Source: Chrysogorgia sp. JL179-B06 (Eukaryota > Cnidaria > Anthozoa > Scleralcyonacea > Chrysogorgiidae). Taken from it: 64,000 nucleotides of DNA. A program made the position numbers and the translations under genes. Shown one piece after another: positions 27,400-39,599 of this stretch. Numbering within the stretch: the stretch's first letter is position 1; each line of letters starts with the position of its first letter. The DNA lies in the NCBI GenBank assembly GCA_035772405.1, contig JAYKKM010000264.1, forward strand, positions 1 to 64,000. The letters are read 5' to 3'. A model generated the notes under the pieces. That model was not told where the DNA came from, searched no databases, and was given only the letters and a program-made list of their open reading frames with translations.

Positions 27400-30300
27400 G
27401 ATGCTATGCGTGCGTTGCAAGATGGCCTTTTCTGGAAAAATGTAAATTTTTCAACCTGATTTATGATAATTTAATGCTAATATATATTAACATAATGTGT
27501 TTTGTTCGGGGAAATTTAAAAGAACAAGTAAAAGCCGTCTTATTGGGCTTCCAGAAAATGTATTAGCTTTCGCAACACAGTTATGGTTATTTTCATAGAG
27601 ATATCAATAGAACAACGTGGTCGTTCAATTTTTGATGTTTTTCAGCCGTAGGGAAAGAGTTAATAAGCAATAATAGGTAAATTGAAAATAATCGAAGAAA
27701 AAAGCGTGAAAGGAAAAGCAGTTTATTATATGTTGAATTGAAAATAATCAATGTAAATACAGTTTAACAAAGCAAAAACAATGGTCAGTGACAAAAAATG
27801 AAACCCCTTCTCTGCTCCCCCCTACCCCCCTCAATGAGAGGAATTATGTAAGGGTTACCCGAAGCAGAGTCTCTGCAGAGATCCCACCCGCACCGGTCCA
27901 CCCGCACGGGAGCTCATACTTTTAAATATATACGCAAGCTATCTATTACACTACAAAGACAATAGGTTCTGTGCATGTGGGTCAAAAAGGTCAAAATTCA
28001 ACCGTGTTTAGAAATGTAGGAAATAATTCACCAAATTGGCTTAAAATTTGATATGTGTGTTGTTTTAGCCGACTTACAACGATGATGAAAAATTCAGGCC
28101 AAAATATAAAATTGATCGATGCGAAATAAATATCGGCCATTCTATATTAACTCTTTCCCTACGGGCGCAGTTAAAATGGGTCGCTGATGACCCGCAAAGG
28201 TCGTCAATCGAAAAACACGGCACACGTTAACGCAAGATTAAAAATTGAAATTCAAACAAGCGCCAGGAACATGAAATCCACGCACACGCCAAGTTTGATT
28301 TGATTTCATAAACAACTCTACGATTGGTGGCATTTTTGAGTTTTCAAGATGCTATGCGGGCGTGCAAGATGGCCTTTTCTGGAAAAAATGTAAATTTTTC
28401 AACCTGATTTATGATAATTAATGCTAATTTATATTAACATAATGTGTTTTGTTCGGGAAATTTAAAAGAACAAGTAAAAGCCGGTTTACTGGGCTTCCAG
28501 AAAATGTATAGCTTTCGCAACAGTTATGGTTATTTCAAGAGATATCAATAGAACAAACGTGGTCGTTCAATTTTTGATGTTTTTCAGCCGTAGGGAAAGA
28601 GTTAATAAGCAATAATAGGTAAATTGAAAATAATCGAAGAAAAAGCGTGAAAGGAAAAGCAGTTTATTATATGTTGAATTGAAAATAATCAATGTAAATA
28701 CAGTTTAACAAAGCAAAACAATGGTCAGTGACAAAAAATGAACCCCCTTCTCTGCTCCCCCCTACCCCCCTCAATGAGAGGAATTATGTAAGGATTACCC
28801 GAAGCAGAGTCTCTGCAGAGATCCCACCCGCACCGGTCCACCCGCACGGGAGCTCATACTTTTAAATATATACGCAAGCTATCTATACACTACAAAGGAC
28901 AATAGGTTCTGTGCATGTGGGTCAAAAAGGTCAAAATTCACCGTGTTTAGAAATGTAGGAAATAATTCACCAAATTTGGCTTAAAATTTGATATGTGTGT
29001 TGTTTAGGCCGACTTACTACGATGATGAAAAATTCAGGCCAAAATATAAAATTGATCGATGCGAATAAATATCGGCCATTCTATATTAACTCTTTCCCTA
29101 CGGGCGCAGTTAAAATGGGTCGCTGATGACCCGCAAAGTCGTCAATCGAAAAACACGGCACACCGTAACGCAAGATTAAAAATTGAAATTCAACAAGCGC
29201 CAGGAACATGAAATCCACGCACACGCCAAGTTTGATTTGATTTCATAAACAACTCTGCGATTGGTGGCATTTTGAGTTTTCAAGATGCTATGCGGGCGTG
29301 CAAGATGGCCTTTTCTGGAAAAATGTAAATTTTTCAACCTGATTTATGATAATTAATGCTAATTTATATTAACATAATGTGTTTTGTTCGGGAAATTTAA
29401 AAGAACAAGTAAAAGCCGGTTTATTGGGCTTCCAGAAAATGTATAGCTTTCGCAACAGTTATGGTTATTTCAAGAGATATCAATAAGAACAAAAAAACGT
29501 GGTCGTTCAATTTTTGATGTTTTTCAGCCGTAGGGAAAGAGTTAATAAGCAATAATAGGTAAATTGAAAATAATCGAAGAAAAAGCGTGAAAGGAAAAGC
29601 AGTTTATTATATGTTGAATTGAAAATAATCAATGTAAATACAGTTTAACAAAGCAAAAACAATGGTCAGTGACAAAAAATGAACCCCCTTCTCTGCTCCC
29701 CCCTACCCCCCTCAATGAGAGGAATTATGTAAGGGTTACCCGAAGCAGAGTCTCTGCAGAGATCCCACCCGCACCGGTCCACCCGCACGGGAGCTCATAC
29801 TTTTAAATATATACGCAAGCTATCTATACACTACAAAGACAATAGGTTCTGTGCATGTGGGTCAAAAAGGTCAAAATTCACCGTGTTTAGAAATGTAGGA
29901 AATAATTCACCAAATTGGCTTAAAATTTGATATGTGTGTTGTTTAGCCGACTTACAACGATGATGAAAAATTCAGGCCAAAATATAAAATTGATCGATGC
30001 GAATAAATATCGGCCATTCTATATTAACTCTTTCCCTACGGGCGCAGTTAAAATGGGTCGCTGATGACCCGCAAAGTCGTCAATCGAAAAAACACGGCAC
30101 ACCGTTAACGCAAGATTAAAAATTGAAATTCAACAAGCGCCAGGAACATGAAATCCACGCACACGCCAAGTTTGATTTGATTTCATAAACAACTCTGCGA
30201 TTGGTGGCATTTTGAGTTTTCAAGATGCTATGCGGGCGTGCAAGATGGCCTTTTCTGGAAAAATGTAAATTTTTCAACCTGATTTATGATAATTAATGCT

Positions 30301-32352
30301 AATTTATATTAACATAATGTGTTTTGTTCGGGAAATTTAAAAGAACAAGTAAAAGCCGGTTTATTGGGCTTCCAGAAAATGTATAGCTTTCGCAACAGTT
30401 ATGGTTATTTCAAGAGATATCAATAGAACAAAAAAACGTGGTCGTTCAATTTTTGATGTTTTTTCAGCCGTAGGGAAAGAGTTAATAAGCAATAATAGGT
30501 AAATTGAAAATAATCGAAGAAAAAGCGTGAAAGGAAAAGCAGTTTATTATATGTTGAATTGAAAATAATCAATGTAAATACAGTTTAACAAAGCAAAACA
30601 ATGGTCAGTGACAAAAAATGAACCCCCTTCTCTGCTCCCCCCTACCCCCCTCAATGAGAGGAATTATGTAAGGGTTACCCGAAGCAGAGTCTCTGCAGAG
30701 ATCCCACCCGCACCGGTCCACCCGCACGGGAGCTCATACTTTTAAATATATACGCAAGCTATCTATACACTACAAAGACAATAGGTTCTGTGCATGTGGG
30801 TCAAAAAGGTCAAAATTCACCGTGTTTAGAAATGTAGGAAATAATTCACCAAATTGGCTTAAAATTTGATATGTGTGTTGTTTAGCCGACTTACAACGAT
30901 GATGAAAAATTCAGGCCAAAATATAAAATTGATCGATGCGAATAAATATCGGCCATTCTATATTAACTCTTTCCCTACGGGCGCAGTTAAAATGGGTCGC
31001 TGATGACCCGCAAAGTCGTCAATCGAAAAACACGGCACACCGTAACGCAAGATTAAAAATTGAAATTCAACAAGCGCCAGGAACATGAAATCCACGCACA
31101 CGCCAAGTTTGATTTGATTTCATAAACAACTCTGCGATTGGTGGCATTTTGAGTTTTCAAGATGCTATGCGGGCGTGCAAGATGGCCTTTTCTGGAAAAA
31201 TGTAAATTTTTCAACCTGATTTATGATAATTAATGCTAATTTATATTAACATAATGTGTTTTGTTCGGGAAATTTAAAAGAACAAGTAAAAGCCGGTTTA
31301 TTGGGCTTCCAGAAAATGTATAGCTTTCGCAACAGTTATGGTTATTTCAAGAGATATCAATAGAACAAAAAAACGTGGTCGTTCAATTTTTGATGTTTTT
31401 CAGCCGTAGGGAAAGAGTTAATAAGCAATAATAGGTAAATTGAAAATAATCGAAGAAAAAGCGTGAAAGGAAAAGCAGTTTATTATATGTTGAATTGAAA
31501 ATAATCAATGTAAATACAGTTTAACAAAGCAAAACAATGGTCAGTGACAAAAAATGAACCCCCTTCTCTGCTCCCCCCTACCCCCCTCAATGAGAGGAAT
31601 TATGTAAGGGTTACCCGAAGCAGAGTCTCTGCAGAGATCCCACCCGCACCGGTCCACCCGCACGGGAGCTCATACTTTTAAATATATACGCAAGCTATCT
31701 ATACACTACAAAGACAATAGGTTCTGTGCATGTGGGTCAAAAAGGTCAAAATTCACCGTGTTTAGAAATGTAGGAAATAATTCACCAAATTGGCTTAAAT
31801 TTGATATGTGTGTTGTTTAGCCGACTTACAACGATGATGAAAAATTCAGGCCAAAATATAAAATTGATCGATGCGAATAAATATCGGCCATTCTATATTA
31901 ACTCTTTCCCTACGGGCGCAGTTAAAATGGGTCGCTGATGACCCGCAAAGTCGTCAATCGAAAAACACGGCACACCGTAACGCAAGATTAAAAATTGAAA
32001 TTCAACAAGCGCCAGGAACATGAAATCCACGCACACGCCAAGTTTGATTTGATTTCATAAACAACTCTGCGATTGGTGGCATTTTGAGTTTTCAAGATGC
32101 TATGCGGGCGTGCAAGATGGCCTTTTCTGGAAAAATGTAAATTTTTCAACCTGATTTATGATAATTAATGCTAATTTATATTAACATAATGTGTTTTGTT
32201 CGGGAAATTTAAAAGAACAAGTAAAAGCCGGTTTATTGGGCTTCCAGAAAATGTATAGCTTTCGCAACAGTTATGGTTATTTCAAGAGATATCAATAGAA
32301 CAACGTGGTCGTTCAATTTTTGATGTTTTTCAGCCGTAGGGAAAGAGTTAAT
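27400..32352. repeat. Satellite subfamily B (right flank of the array)
   Basis: The last five units and the truncated copy share diagnostic changes absent from the core. GTCACTGAAGACC becomes GTCGCTGATGACC, AATACGTTCTATGCATG becomes AATAGGTTCTGTGCATG, GGCGAAAAT becomes GGCCAAAAT, and TTGTTAAAAATTTG becomes TTGGCTTAAAATTTG. Because these changes recur in successive copies they are real variants and define a second homogenised subfamily next to the array edge. The GGGTC/GACCC stem persists although its loop changes. Confidence 0.85.
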
Positions 32353-33639
32353 GTCCGGTAAAAAATTCGTACGATAGAAGTGCCAAGTCTACCCGTCAAC
32401 ATGTCCGGTAATGTCAGAAAAATTATTTCCAGGCCTGTAACTATTTGCTGATTATAATCAATGATGACAAACGAAACACACAACCGAGTTCGAGACTAAA
32501 GCTTGTCAGATAGATTATGAACAAGTAAATTAAACAAGAAGTCAAACGCAAATCTATACATATATACACGCATGCACGTTCACAAATACGATTACAGTGT
32601 AACCCAGTTAATACGGTCACCAACGCGCCTTATTATTACATTAAGTCGGTTTCCTATGATGTACCGTGGGATATATGCGCCATACATCCATATGAATACT
32701 AATAAGACAAGAACGAAGAAAAAACTAGGAAAATCTTTGTCCAAGGAGGAAAAATCGACAAAACGTTGTAGGAAACCTCCTCAATGTAATAATAAGTCAG
32801 ATAAACACCTCGAACGTCGGAATTTATACGATATACAGCCCTCGGATGCTACGCGTCCTCGGGGCTGTATGCCGCATAAATCCCTCGTTCTCGGTGCTTA
32901 TCTATTACATAAAGCCCTCGTTCTCGGGATCTAACTCTTACATAACAATTTGGCCGTATTAACGGGGTGGCCGTATTAATGGGGTAGGGTCAAATTTCAT
33001 GGCTGTTAAAAATATGGCTGTTATAATGTAAGAGATGAAACAAGTAAACAAAGCAAGAAGGAAATAATAAGAAAAGTAAACCATGTTGAAAACTCCGCTG
33101 CTTATCTGAAACTTTATAACATGACATGTCACAGACTCTTTCAATTAAAATTAAGTCTGGAAGTGTAATAAGTCTTTTGTCTCAAGATATATTTCCGTTT
33201 GTCGCTTGACTCACTTGTCTTTTAGATTTTAAAATGCATGTTTGGTTGGAGTGGCCTTATAAATGGGGTGATTGTTAACGTTGAGATTTTACAATGTGGC
33301 CGTTGGCCGTATTAACGGGCCGTTTATATAAGGAAATGCATTGGCGCTTTGCCGATACAAAAAAAAGTTGCCGTAATAACGAGGTGACCGTATTAACGAG
33401 GTGGCCGTAAGGTGGGGTTCCACTGTACGTCTAAATAAATTAACAGACATTCTATTTTATTTATTAGCTTTGCCATGATGTACATATTACAAACATGATT
33501 TACATACATTATAACAATAGGCAGGGTGACCGCAATAGCTAATGCCAGTTACTTCGGCCCCCAAACAAATACAGACGATTCTCCCATTAGTATCCATGTA
33601 AAAGCACACGATGGATGTTAGGATACGCATTAAAATTAG
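32353..33639. other. Intergenic stretch with short GTATTAAC-type repeats
   Basis: No gene is supported. Between about 32950 and 33420 the phrase GGCCGTATTAACGGGGTGG recurs in degenerate forms (near 32952, 32967, 33309, 33385 and 33402), ending in GGTGGGGTTCCACTGT. That arrangement suggests a fragment of an interspersed repeat. A 120-codon ORF at 32572-32934 is K/R-rich and matches nothing I know, so I do not call it. Confidence 0.5.
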
Positions 33640-34728
33640 GCCCTGTTTACATGAAGGTAGGGTTACCCTCCTAGTAGGGTGACCATTCCTAGCAAGCCTG
33701 GATATTAGCGGCCGGTCACGGACATTGACTGGTACAAATTTTCCATTTCTAGAGATTTGACAGTTACAACATTTTAAAATTCTGTTTGTCATTTTGTCCG
33801 ATGCTCAACTTGTCCGAAGATTAACTCAACTTTTTGTGTAGGTATAACATTTTTGTGTTGAATGGACTCTGCTTTCGATTTTGTGTTGTACAATCTCAAT
33901 GAGAGACATTTGCGTTCGGATTTAACTAAGAAATTAAGTTCGAGAGAGATTAAGTTCGGAGACCTGATTAAGCTAGCCTACGTTTGGAGACATTGCGCTA
34001 AGTTATGAGACGTTACGCTAACTTTGGAGATATTGTGTTATGTTATGAGACGTTACGCTAAGTTTTAAGACATTGCGCTAAGTTATGAGACGTAACGCTA
34101 AGTTTGGAGATATTGCGCTACGTTATGAGACGATACGCTAGGTTTAGAGACGTTACACTAAGTTTTGAGATGTTACACTAAGTTGTACCGTGACAGGTAC
34201 ACTTTTTTGTATGTCCGTTACAAATTCATTTGTGCTGGTCATTCTGATAGGTGCAGTGAAAATAATTATTTCCAAGCTTGATTCCAAGAGGGTCAAAATA
34301 TAGCCCTTGTTTATATGGTGTAGGGTGACCCTTGTATACCAAACCCTTTGCGTGGCCACTATAAAAGCACATTGAAAATAGCGGACAAACGAAGACTTTC
34401 AGTGGCAAGTTTTATTATTTTGTCTCATGGTCCTTTGCATGGTCGCCGCATTTCAATGCTGTAGTCTATTGCTTGGCTTTTTGTTGTTTCAAAATGTCAT
34501 CAAGAACAGTTAGCAATTTATGACAATGCTGCTTTAGCTCGGATGAGACACGTTCGAAGGAGAGATGTTCGTTGTCGGCCGCGGCGATTTTAGCGGGGTT
34601 TTGCGCTCTGCCTCCATGGTCACCTTAGGACACATGTAAACGAAACTTGGAAAGACAATGGACTAGGCTAACCGTTCTACTAAGGTAACCCTTCCTGAAG
34701 GGTCACCCTACCTCCATGTAAACAGGGC
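33640..34728. mobile_element. MITE / non-autonomous DNA transposon with ~23-bp TIRs
   Basis: The left end CCCTGTTTACATGAAGGTAG (33641-33660, extending to 33663) matches the reverse complement of 34705-34727 with one mismatch. A third, left-oriented relative starts near 34302 (CCCTTGTTTATATGGTGTAG), so two nested or tandem copies are possible. No transposase is present. The target duplication is unclear: TTAG lies at 33636-33639 and at 34730-34733, but not exactly adjacent to the right end. Confidence 0.65.
33987..34186. repeat. 20-bp minisatellite, 10 units
   Basis: Ten contiguous 20-bp units in perfect register start at 33987, 34007, 34027 and so on. The consensus is GAGACGTTACGCTAAGTTTT, and each unit has a few substitutions. 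A degenerate precursor precedes them. The repeat lies inside the MITE and is not coding. Confidence 0.9.
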
Positions 34729-35151
34729 TTTAGTGAATATAGTCAGTGAACATAGCAACACGATGCTAGCAAGTTCATAAGGTTCCGAGCTGCATTACAT
34801 TTAACACACGTACGTTTCCTAGCGCGTAGAATGTTGTAATGCTACATTGCCAGAAATCATCACCATGTTCAGAATTTATAGTCGCACCAGTCCCCTTCAG
34901 TGCGCGCGTTATCCAACAAAATTTACTATGAAAACATATATACAAGACACTATTTTGGTTTGAATTTAAAAATACAGTATGAACAAAAGATGAACCTCAC
35001 ATATGAAAATCGAACATACAATCTAACATAAAATACAAAGAATTATAACCAAAGCGTGAAATTCACCTTTCCTTTCTCGATGTCTGCTTCGTTAGCCAAA
35101 ACCATAAAAGCGCGCTATGTGACACCGTAAACTTCCTCGTATATACCAAAT

Positions 35152-35991
35152 ATGACCAATGATGAACGTGTCATGGCAGTTAGTCGTGTCGTACGATTGT
35201 TGTGTTATATCTTTCTTATTCAATTGATACTGTTTGACTTGTTTTATGCTAAGTCTACAACGAAGAAGACAACTAATGATGAAATATATGCTCATAAGAT
35301 CTATAGCAGCTCTACCAAATACAAAGTTGGGGAGGATATTACGAGAAATAGCTATCACCAAATGCAGGTCCAGCCGAAGAAAATGTCAACCAGCAAGAAG
35401 ATGAACGACGTATATTATCGACGTAATATATGTCTTATCATTCAATTGACGCTATTATCCACCTTATTGCAACGGTGTGGGGACATTGCTGTAAACCCTG
35501 GTCCTGCTATTAACAAATCAAATTGTGTTGCTTGCTTGAAACCTATAAAGTCACAACAAGGTATGGCTTCATGTAGCGGCTGTGGAGGTGTTTTTCATCA
35601 CGGATGTGTTGGTCCAGATTATGATGAAGGAAGGAGGTGTTTATTTTGCAATCTGTTAGCTTCAGCGATTCCAGATGACACCATAGACATAACTCAGTCT
35701 TGTGTACAAATTAACGAATTGCGAGAACTACTCTCTAGCCGTGGTTTGAAGTTCTGTTATATTAACATATGTTCTCTACTTCCTAAAATCGAAGAACTTC
35801 ATCTCCTAATCCATTCTCATCCTGGCATACATGTCCTGGCTATAGGGGAGACCCACCTATCACCAGAAATTAATACTTCTGAAATTCACATGCCCAACTA
35901 CACGATATATCGGAAAGATCGAAACCGGAATGGTGGTGGCCGGTGTGTTAGTTTATATACACAAGTCTGTATGCGCCCTCCGCAGAGATGA
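35152..35991 (+). pseudogene. LINE polyprotein N-terminus: 2A-like motif, PHD-type finger, endonuclease start
   Basis: Hydrophobic segments lie at residues ~13-33 and ~93-106. Residues ~107-118 (QRCGDIAVNPGP) match the 2A ribosome-skipping core NPG|P, but with Ala where Glu is usual in the DxE position. A C4HC3 PHD-like finger follows: Cys125, 128, 141, 144, His149, Cys152, 163 and 166. The endonuclease begins near residue 196 with YINICSLLPK and IGETHLS, the Asn and Glu motifs of AP-type endonucleases. The frame is lost near 35940 after a Gly-rich stretch and continues one frame over. N-terminal 2A sequences are known from LINEs of sea urchins and other invertebrates; cleavage here is inferred. 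Confidence 0.8.
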
Positions 35992-36072
35992 TCTCGAAGA
36001 GGCGGTAACTGAAAGTATTTGGCTCGAGATTACACAAACAAGAAGTAAAAATATTTTGGTCGGTAGTTATTA
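35930..36072 (+). pseudogene. LINE endonuclease fragment, before the insertion
   Basis: This continues the endonuclease in the next frame after a probable single extra base near 35940. Its last native residues before the transposon are ILVGSYY, a strand that normally leads straight on to an Arg-Thr-Pro stretch. That stretch is found in frame right after the insertion at 41076. The tail of the ORF past 36072 belongs to the inserted element, not to the LINE. Confidence 0.8.
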
Positions 36073-36096
36073 CCCTTACAAAAATTTCACATTAAA

Positions 36097-36600
36097 TTTC
36101 ATATATGAAACTTGAATTTCATATATGAAATGAGGATTTTCATATATGAAATGAAAAATTTCATATATGAAATTAGATTTTTACATGTGAAAAGGTAATT
36201 TCATATATGAAATTTCAGTTCCATATGTGAAATTCTCTTTTTCACATATTAAATTTCCATATATGAAAAACAGTTCATATATGAAATTTTAATTTCATAT
36301 ATGAAAAAGTAATTTCATATATGAAATCCATTTCACATGTGAAATTTGGTAATTTCATATATGAATATGAATTTTCATATATGAAAATCAAGTCATTTAT
36401 GAAATTTTCATTTCACATATGAAATTATTCATTTCACAATTTTAATTATATGAAATCAGAATTTTCATATATGAAAATCAGATCATATATATGAAATTTA
36501 CATTTCACATATGAAAAGTAATTTCATATATGAAATCCATTTCACATTTAGAACTGGCCAATTTCATATTTTCATATATTTCATATTTTCACACATGGAA
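36097..36600. repeat. Left subterminal array of the palindrome TTTCATATATGAAA
   Basis: About ten exact copies of the 14-bp perfect palindrome TTTCATATATGAAA occur here, with several near copies (TTTCACATGTGAAA, TTTCACATATGAAA, TTTCATATATGAAT). They sit at irregular spacing just inside the left TIR and are absent from the middle of the element. Confidence 0.95.
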
Positions 36601-36665
36601 ACAATAGACAAACAAACTAACAGGGCTGAAAACATACCTTCCTGGCGGAGGTAATTAAAATATTA

Positions 36666-36876
<211 letters not shown>

Positions 36877-36937
36877 TGTAAATTTGACTCTAAGGGTTGT
36901 TTTGACCCCAACATGGGGTCAAAATGACACTTTAGTG

Positions 36938-37119
36938 GACTCCATGAACTCTTTCTAGGAGTTATAGGACTCCTGGAGGAGTCGATGGGCTCTTTGTTAG
37001 AGTCGTAGCACTCTTTGTTGGAGTCACAGCACTCTTTGTTGGAGTCCGAGGACTCTTTGTTATAGTCATAGCACTCTTTGTGGGAGTTATTATGATCTTT
37101 CTTGGAGTCATTGTAGTTT
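36938..37119. repeat. 21-bp minisatellite, about 8 degenerate units
   Basis: Units of the type CACTCTTTGTTGGAGTCACAG repeat at 21 bp with substitutions and one shorter unit. All frames contain stops, so the period being a multiple of three does not indicate coding. Confidence 0.85.
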
Positions 37120-37889
37120 TTCTTGATTTGTGGATAAGTTGAGGTAAAAATTGGTAATTAAATATATAAAATTATTCTATTCAAAAATATTTGAATAATT
37201 ATGAACTATTCTGTATTCTGTTTTAGTAATGCATGAAAAACAACTGAATAGCTGATTTCACTAAAATCATAAATGAAATTGAATGCATCATTGTCTTTAT
37301 ATATGGTTGTCTACACACCAAATCTGTCTAACATTACACATTACAATTAACATTATCTGGTCTAAAATAATACTGAAATCCTCAGGCTCCGCCAAGCTGA
37401 CAACATTGTTAAAATATCTCTGACATGGTATCAAAATGCCGACCGGTACTTTATTCCACATAGCACGTGTCAGAGTGACACGTGATGTTATGGCGCAATA
37501 TTTCGTATTCGTCGCTTCGCGATTTTACATGTTCTGCGTGCGAAGAGAAGCTCGTATCTTTATAACTTTATTTGACGTATGAAACCTATCTAGAAGCGAG
37601 ATGAAATACGTATTGATCCACTGGACTTCTACCAACAAGACGACTATCCTTACTAAAGATTTTTTTCGCGATTATGCTCGTTTAATCCGAAGAAAGAAGG
37701 CATGCAGTTGATCACTGTTGTTTTCAAAGCAGTGGTCAAACGGTCAAACCGCCTAAAGGTGGCTTGAAAGCGTATCTGGGGCGCGTGATTGCTGCGACTG
37801 GTGAGTTGTATATAGATTTGGACGCCATTGACATTATTCGTCGAGTGAGTCGCTGTTGAAAAATTTATATTGATCAGCTTTCGTCAATT

Positions 37890-37933
37890 GCTCATAAGAC
37901 CTTTGAAAGTTTGCTGAAAAAGGTCTTATGAGC
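37890..37933. other. Perfect 15-bp hairpin
   Basis: GCTCATAAGACCTTT (37890-37904) and its exact reverse complement (37919-37933) enclose a 14-base loop. It lies alone in the transposon interior. It could be a folded RNA element or a tiny MITE remnant. Confidence 0.7.
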
Positions 37934-38464
37934 CAGTTAAGCCCCTGAAGGCTGAAGGAAAATGCACCAATATTACTGTACTGGAACTGTTTATTATATT
38001 AAATCTTGCTCTTCATCAAAGCAATTAAACTGATTTAATTATAAGAGAAACTGGTTGCTGGTTGGCACTTAGTTATGGCAATGTTGAAGTTACAGTGAAG
38101 GAAAACTTTGAGTGTGAAGATGCAACTGAGATTGGTTGTGAAAAATATAACTTCAAGGCCTAACAGTTTAGTAGCTGGAATTTAAGCCACAGCTCTTGGA
38201 ATTATGGAGTCCTATGACAGGTGCTTGGCAACAGGTTCAGTATTATATGATGGTGGTATTATGCCATTATGAAGTGAATGGATATTTTACTGAGAATATT
38301 TGGCATTTACACTATATTAATTGGATGACATATTAAAGTTATAGTGAAGGAAAATTGAAAGGGGGTTTAACCGACTGGAATGCAACAACAAGAATAGCCT
38401 GTGACACACCCCTGACTCGTCTTGGTATGAGTAAGTACGAGTACTTACTAACTAGGCTTCCTTA

Positions 38465-38682
38465 TGGCCCTTCTACACGATACAATTCATCGTATACGAT
38501 TGTCATTCTGGCATACATTGTTGTATACGATTGTCGTACTGGCGTATGCAATTGTTTGCACACAACATAATTCTTGTTTCTGATTCGATGGTGAATGTTG
38601 ACATGCATGTACAGTTTAATGACATACACCAAGATGACAATCGTATACGACAAATCGTACCGTGTACAGATGGTCCTTTAAG
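38465..38682. mobile_element. Nested MITE with imperfect ~50-bp TIRs
   Basis: The left arm around 38465-38515 and the reverse complement of about 38625-38682 align with a shared CGTATACGATTGTCAT core and similar outer sequence (GGCCCTTCT against GGACCATCT). There is no coding content. The ends are approximate. Confidence 0.55.
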
Positions 38683-38843
38683 TACTTTAGTCTAATATAC
38701 TGTAGTTATGCATTCGTGTTTAAAACCATCAGGAGCCACCTTAATTGAGTGTAAATGCCAAATATTCTCAGTAATAAACCCATTCACTTCATTCGTGGCA
38801 TTTCCACCATGGTCGTACAGGTATATACTGAACTTGTAGCCAA

Positions 38844-38925
38844 GCTCCCATAGTTCAGTCGGTTATAGTGTGCTGGTGTACATTATATTGCCAGGGTCGC
38901 AGGGTTCAATCCCCGTTATTATCTA
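38844..38925 (+). other. tRNA-like sequence (SINE head or tRNA pseudogene)
   Basis: An A-box-like TAGTTCAGTCGG (38851-38862) and a B-box-like GGGTTCAATCCC lie about 45 bases apart, the order and approximate spacing of an internal Pol III promoter. The acceptor and anticodon stems do not pair convincingly, so I do not call a functional tRNA or assign an anticodon. Confidence 0.45.
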
Positions 38926-39127
38926 GTTTGAATTAGTTGAGGAAATATTGAAATAATATGTATTTCCCCCTGTAATCTGTCAAGTTTTTGCATGGCATAT
39001 TGAAGTGATATGTAGTTTCTTGTGACCGACACAATGTGCTACTATTTGCACATAGAAATCTATTACTATAATTCATGAAGACTTCCAATTTATTGTCAGC
39101 CTTATTTGGAAATATATTCTGTCCCAG

Positions 39128-39556
39128 TTATCAGTCACAGGGAAAAGCAAGGAAGGCCACCCTGCTCTGGTCTTAAAAGAAACGACTACCAAGGTATTAT
39201 ATATAATGTTAATATCTACAAATTTTTGTGTAGCAGTTTTTAGGGAAGTTCATGTGCATCCTATTTATCAAAATTTTGACCCTAGTGACATACCACTGTA
39301 ACAAACATATCTCAAAGGCCATTTTCAAAATTTTTGCAAGGGCAGGCCTTACAAAGTACGACTATATATATGTACGACTATATAGTACTGTTTTATGGTT
39401 TTAATATTACATGTTATTATGTCTTTAATATTACCAAACTTGCTTCGCGTCGCGCCAAACTTTCTTCGCGTCCCACAGTTTGCCGACCGTTGGTTCAGGT
39501 TGTTTTAGTGAATCAACCTGACAGAATTAAACTTTCAAACAAACATTATCAAAGTA

Positions 39557-39599
<43 letters not shown>

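Larger units (their letters stand above)
1..32352. repeat. Satellite array, ~931-bp unit, about 34.5 head-to-tail copies
   Basis: The same unit repeats in one orientation from the window's left edge. Using the anchor TTAACTCTTTCCCTACGGG, 24 consecutive units lie between 4870 and 27202, a mean of 930.5 bp. Five more units precede and five follow, and the last copy is truncated at 32352 where it meets unrelated sequence beginning GTCCGGTAAAA. Core copies are almost identical, which implies recent homogenisation. Each unit holds a 12-bp palindrome TCTCTGCAGAGA (659-670 in copy 1), three C-runs of 5-6 bases (592-619) and a small GGGTC/GACCC stem (962-977). I recognise no rRNA, snRNA, histone or tRNA gene. 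Short ORFs appear only in copies with an indel. The array extends left of the window. Confidence 0.97.
37120..39127. other. Internal part of the transposon without a supported gene
   Basis: It holds a hairpin (37890-37933), a nested MITE (38465-38682) and a tRNA-like sequence (38844-38925). Upstream exons of the BEN gene could lie here, but I could not identify any. The remaining sequence shows no ORF with recognisable content. Confidence 0.5.

Noticed and set aside
1..32352. CRISPR-like or rDNA/histone tandem array
   Set aside because: Units are ~931 bp with no repeat-spacer structure and no rRNA, 5S, snRNA or histone sequence that I can recognise.
32572..32934. 120-codon ORF with K/R-rich middle
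   Set aside because: No promoter, no neighbours on the strand, no family, and it crosses repeat-like sequence.
38355..38653. ORFs on both strands near 38.4-38.65 kb
   Set aside because: They follow the inverted arms of a MITE.
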